A stretch of 15,752 nucleotides of DNA from an uncultured Chlamydiae bacterium. GTDB lineage: Bacteria; Chlamydiota; Chlamydiia; Chlamydiales; CALBHK01. Under the pieces are notes generated by a model. It was not told the origin of the DNA and did not search any database. It was given only the letters and a program-made list of their open reading frames with translations. Numbering within the stretch: the first letter of the stretch is position 1; every line of letters begins with the position of its first letter. The stretch spans positions 1 to 15,752 of the forward strand of contig CALBHK010000264.1 of NCBI GenBank assembly GCA_937894565.1. Direction: 5' to 3'. Below, piece after piece: positions 13,091 to 15,752 of the stretch. A program made the position numbers and the translations under genes.

Positions 13091-13915
13091 GTGGTTAAAG
13101 AAGTTGTTATGTTGAAACAGTCAAGTTTGGAAAGGAAAGAGTTCAAGCATGAAGAACTTGCACTAATGAAAAAACTTGATTTCAACGATATTGAGATTAT
13201 TCAGCCTGATAATCTTGGACAAATCTTAATTTGGACTTCTAAACTTGCTGAATATCATCATGCTCAATTTGTTGAATTTAGTCATAAGTTAAATATTGTT
13301 GATGAAATAGAAGAGCGAGAAGAGATTAACAATAAGATTAATTTTTATAGAAAAAGTAGATTGTTAGAGAATCACATCAAGGATTTCTATCTAAAAAAGC
13401 TATTGGATCAAGGAGAAGCGACAGTAAAGGGATATATCAAACATCCGATTAAACAGGATACGAATTACGCTGTAATTTCTTATCAAGGGTATAACTTCGT
13501 AAGTTTTGCTACTCCAGAGATTATTGAAAAATTTCCCTTAAATTTTATTGATTTTGTACAAAGTGAAGCACCAAAGACATTAGCAGATATACACCCTGAT
13601 GAAGCTTTACTACTATCAACTGTCCAAAACTTTATAAGACCCTTTAAAGAACAATATAAAAAAATAAAGAGTAAAAATAAGGAGATCAAAGAGCACAATA
13701 GGGTCGTATATAAAATTTATATAAAAATTAAGAAAAAAGAGGCAACTCTGCAAAAATCAACAGGCTCGAAGCCTCAAGAATCTAGTCCAAAGCCTATTGA
13801 AAAGAGTGCTGTACCAGTAGAGAAGCAGGTCGCCATTCAGAAAAATATGGCTCCACAAGAAAAGGCGATTACAGTGATTAAGAAGCGAAAATTTGCTTTA
13901 AATAAGGATAAGTAA
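13091..13915 (+). CDS. Unknown basic protein, possible replication or maintenance factor, copy 2
   Basis: Identical 274-residue protein to that at 7591-8415 (GTG start, GAAGGA upstream): helical globular part followed by a Lys/Pro/Gln-rich tail. No family recognised. Its conserved place between brnA and the structured region in both modules is the only functional hint. Confidence 0.75.
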   Translation: MVKEVVMLKQSSLERKEFKHEELALMKKLDFNDIEIIQPDNLGQILIWTSKLAEYHHAQFVEFSHKLNIVDEIEEREEINNKINFYRKSRLLENHIKDFYLKKLLDQGEATVKGYIKHPIKQDTNYAVISYQGYNFVSFATPEIIEKFPLNFIDFVQSEAPKTLADIHPDEALLLSTVQNFIRPFKEQYKKIKSKNKEIKEHNRVVYKIYIKIKKKEATLQKSTGSKPQESSPKPIEKSAVPVEKQVAIQKNMAPQEKAITVIKKRKFALNKDK

Positions 13916-13940
13916 GTTTGTAATTGTAAATTATAAAGAA

Positions 13941-13975
13941 AAATCCCCCTAAGTCTTGCAACTTAGAGGGGTTTT
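13941..13975 (+). terminator. Terminator after the unknown gene, copy 2
   Basis: Same stem with one bulge and TTTT as at 8441-8475. Confidence 0.75.
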
Positions 13976-13997
13976 CAAGTAAATTCAGCGGTACGCA

Positions 13998-14622
13998 GTT
14001 ATTTGATGGTGAGACATCAAGTAACGAAGATCATAAGGTTTAGCGACCGTTATGATTTCACCAAAGGCTTTTGTACCTGAACTCTATTTTTACAATAAAC
14101 AGTGTTTAGATCAAGCCTCAAAATGATAAGTCTTCGTTAATCAGTGTTTTAAATCATCAAATAAGCATCATAGATCGAGCTTTGCCCGCTTCTGCGTGTC
14201 CGTTTTACGGATTGGCATGCGTTGCATGTGGAGGGAATAAGTGTCACTGGTGCAACGTAGCGATAGTCGAAAGGCTAAACCGCTACAGGGGAATCTCACA
14301 AAAGCGGAGCGTTAAGAGTAGTTGTATAGGTTGGTTAAGTTGCATGTTGGGGAAACCCTCGCAGAGATATCGCCATACTTCGACAGGGAGCGCGTGGGGG
14401 AAGGTGCAAGACCTTTAGTCCTTGTCTGCATAGTCAGCAAAACTATGTGCGGATACGACCGATATACGTGGCTCCGAAGCCAAAAGAATATGCGGTAAAT
14501 CGGCAATACTTAAAGGATGTGTCATTTTTTTAAATGACCGCCTTTAGGGAAAGTATTGCCGAAACTCTCTCAACCGTTTCCAAAGCCAAAGCACGAAGTG
14601 CGACGCTTTGGAAACGGTTGAG
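13998..14622 (+). ncRNA. Structured non-coding region, candidate RNA or RNA-primed origin, copy 2
   Basis: Matches 8498-9123 exactly to 14369, then diverges while keeping the fold. GGCAATACTT/AAGTATTGCC (14502-14511, 14551-14560) has two A-U pairs where copy 1 has G-U. CATAGT/ACTATG (14429-14434, 14442-14447) gains an A-U at its sixth pair, although the next two positions no longer pair. The last hairpin is a perfect 18-bp stem, CTCAACCGTTTCCAAAGC (14569-14586) with 14605-14622, whereas copy 1 has an internal loop there. 13916-14763 holds no supportable gene apart from this region. Confidence 0.5.
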
Positions 14623-14680
14623 AAGTTGAGAGCATTTGTTTTTAGGGGAATTAGGCAGATGGGTTTTAATATACCTAGTA

Positions 14681-14697
14681 TTCTGCTTAGGCTATTT
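14681..14697 (+). repeat. 17-bp conserved island at the module end, copy 2
   Basis: Identical to 9183-9199; sequences on both sides differ (cargo on one, coiled-coil gene on the other). Confidence 0.6.
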
Positions 14698-14706
14698 TTT
14701 TATGCT

Positions 14707-14734
14707 TTGAATCTTCTATAAATCGTTATTTAAT
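14707..14734 (+). promoter_or_regulatory. Possible promoter of the terminal gene
   Basis: TTGAAT (14707-14712), 16 bases, TTTAAT (14729-14734), about 30 bases before ATG 14764. Close to sigma-70 consensus, but the region is A/T-rich, so chance matches are easy. Confidence 0.35.
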
Positions 14735-14763
14735 TGAATGGTAATAATTTTTGAATCTTTGAA

Positions 14764-15739
14764 ATGACTAGAAGCAGATTTTTTAAAAAAACGTACCATT
14801 CTAATTATCGAGGTAAAGTATCTGTTGAGGATGCTGTTAAACATCAAACATATCTTGATGATATGAGAAAAGATGCTGTTTTTTATTGTGTAGATCATAT
14901 TGAAAGTTCAATGATCCCACATAGTATGCTTCATAAAATAATTCAAAAGTTAAAAACGAAGCAAAATGATAGTTTAACTTTGCCAGAGAAAGCCTATTTA
15001 GTTCGTCAAAACCTTAATGCTTTACATAGTCTAGTTGAAGGTAAAATTTCTTTTAATCAATATAAGAAAGAAGTTGTTAATGACAGAATAAAGCATCAAG
15101 AACAATTAGAAGCAGAAAGATTACGCTTGGAAAAATTAAGAGAATTAGAACTAATTCAGTTAAAGAAACAACAAGAAAAATTAGCTCAGGAAAGAAAAGT
15201 TAGAGAACAAGCTGAGCGTGAACGTAGGAAAAAATTAGAATCTGACCCTAAATATATAGAGAGGCAAAAAGAAAAAAATCTAATAAAAAAATATGATATT
15301 TACTTCTATGACATAGCTGACAAGCATAGATCGAAGTTAATTAATATATTGAAATTATTAGATAATAATCAGAGATTATCTGAACAAGATGCTATTTGGT
15401 TAAATTCGGAAGGACGACAATTTTTTACAGATGAACTTAAGATAAAATTTCATCGTGTGGAAGCTGATTTTTATCTTAATGAATATAAGACAACTAAATT
15501 ACATTGGCATGCTATTAATGCCTCTAGTCAATTAAGAAAAGCTAAAGCAAGTAAAGAGGCTGAAAAGTTTTTAGAAAATACTGAAATCTCACTAAACAAA
15601 AATAAAAAATTATTGTCAGCTTATTTCACTACATTGGGAGGAGTTAAGAGAGATATTAGAAAAGTCGATACAGCAATAGAATGTGGCGTAAAAGCTCATG
15701 AAAATAATTCTCAGGACTACAGACCATGTACTTTATTGG
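14764..15739 (+). CDS. Coiled-coil protein with TPR-like C-terminus, 5' fragment (cut by window end)
   Basis: Open from ATG 14764 (in-frame stop at 14752, no clear ribosome binding site) to the end of genuine sequence, 325 codons. It begins MTRSRFFKKTYHSNYRGKVS, has a helical N-terminal domain, a strongly charged coiled coil at about residues 107-160 (EQLEAERLRLEKLRELELIQ and QERKVREQAERERRKK), and a helical region (SEQDAIWLNSEGRQFFTDEL; KLHWHAINASSQLRKAKA). It ends AIECGVKAHENNSQDYRPCTLL, the start of a tetratricopeptide-like repeat. The fragment at 4387-4587 supplies its continuation in frame, so the intact gene would encode about 394 residues and stop at 4587, before traD copy 1. No signal peptide. 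Function unknown. Confidence 0.75.
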
Positions 15740-15752
15740 AGATCGGAAGAGC
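15740..15752 (+). other. Illumina adapter sequence at the end (artifact)
   Basis: The last 13 bases are AGATCGGAAGAGC, the common start of the Illumina TruSeq adapter. It is not biological; it interrupts the codon expected for Gly in the TPR-like repeat. Confidence 0.95.

Larger units (their letters stand above)
10499..14369 (+). repeat. Long direct repeat, copy 2 (apparently identical core)
   Basis: Same 3,871-bp core as 4999-8869. It begins inside the 5' part of traD and ends inside the structured RNA region at the first difference (C8870 versus T14370). Confidence 0.9.

Noticed and set aside
14706..14759. A 10-bp direct repeat, TTTGAATCTT, 44 bases apart
   Set aside because: Short, A/T-rich sequence in which chance repeats are likely; the first copy overlaps the possible promoter, but no operator role can be argued.
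1..15752. CRISPR arrays, tRNA genes, XerC/XerD (pdif-like) sites
   Set aside because: I searched by eye for short regularly spaced repeats, tRNA-like cloverleaves and TTATGTTAA-type half sites and found none that I could support. A profile search would be more reliable.

Overview
The window looks like AT-rich accessory DNA from a small mobilizable plasmid system of an Acinetobacter-like gammaproteobacterium. The host is inferred from gene types, base composition and small membrane/lipoprotein families; nothing in the window fixes the species. There is no chromosomal housekeeping gene, no rRNA or tRNA and no recognisable replication initiator.

Layout: 1-413 is the end of a parDE-type toxin-antitoxin operon. 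513-648 is the start of a secreted-protein gene cut by a 3,736-bp Tn3-family transposon (649-4384; perfect 38-bp ends, Tn21-like tnpA, a divergent serine resolvase). 4385-4587 is the 3' end of a gene whose 5' part appears to lie at the far right end of the window. Then come two copies, 5,500 bp apart, of one module: traD (-), an RSF1010-like oriT, a small membrane protein, mobA relaxase, a mobB-like membrane protein, brnT-brnA toxin-antitoxin, an unknown basic protein, and a roughly 0.65-kb non-coding region that looks like a structured RNA. Copy 1 spans about 4641-9199 and copy 2 about 10135-14697. Between them sits minus-strand cargo (a lipoprotein and a secreted protein). After copy 2 the coiled-coil gene (14764-15739) runs to the window edge, where the last 13 bases are the Illumina adapter sequence.

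How it fits together: the two modules differ by about 11% in traD and by several percent in the distal RNA region, yet look identical from about 4999 to 8869 (10499 to 14369). Gene order is what a single crossover between two related circular plasmids (about 5.5 kb and about 5.9 kb) would give, or what a short-read assembler would produce from two separate plasmids sharing that core. The TPR-like reading frame of the terminal gene matches the fragment right of the transposon with about 6 nt missing, so 4385-15739 probably closes to an approximately 11.36-kb circle. The transposon lacks matching target duplications (AACTA versus TATAT) and therefore joins two different backgrounds, as a replicative cointegrate, a deletion or an assembly join would.

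The most interesting unexplained item is the paired non-coding region. Its helices use G-U pairs that make sense only on the plus-strand RNA, and three of the differences between copies convert G-U to A-U. It is a candidate replication or regulatory RNA for plasmids with no recognisable Rep.
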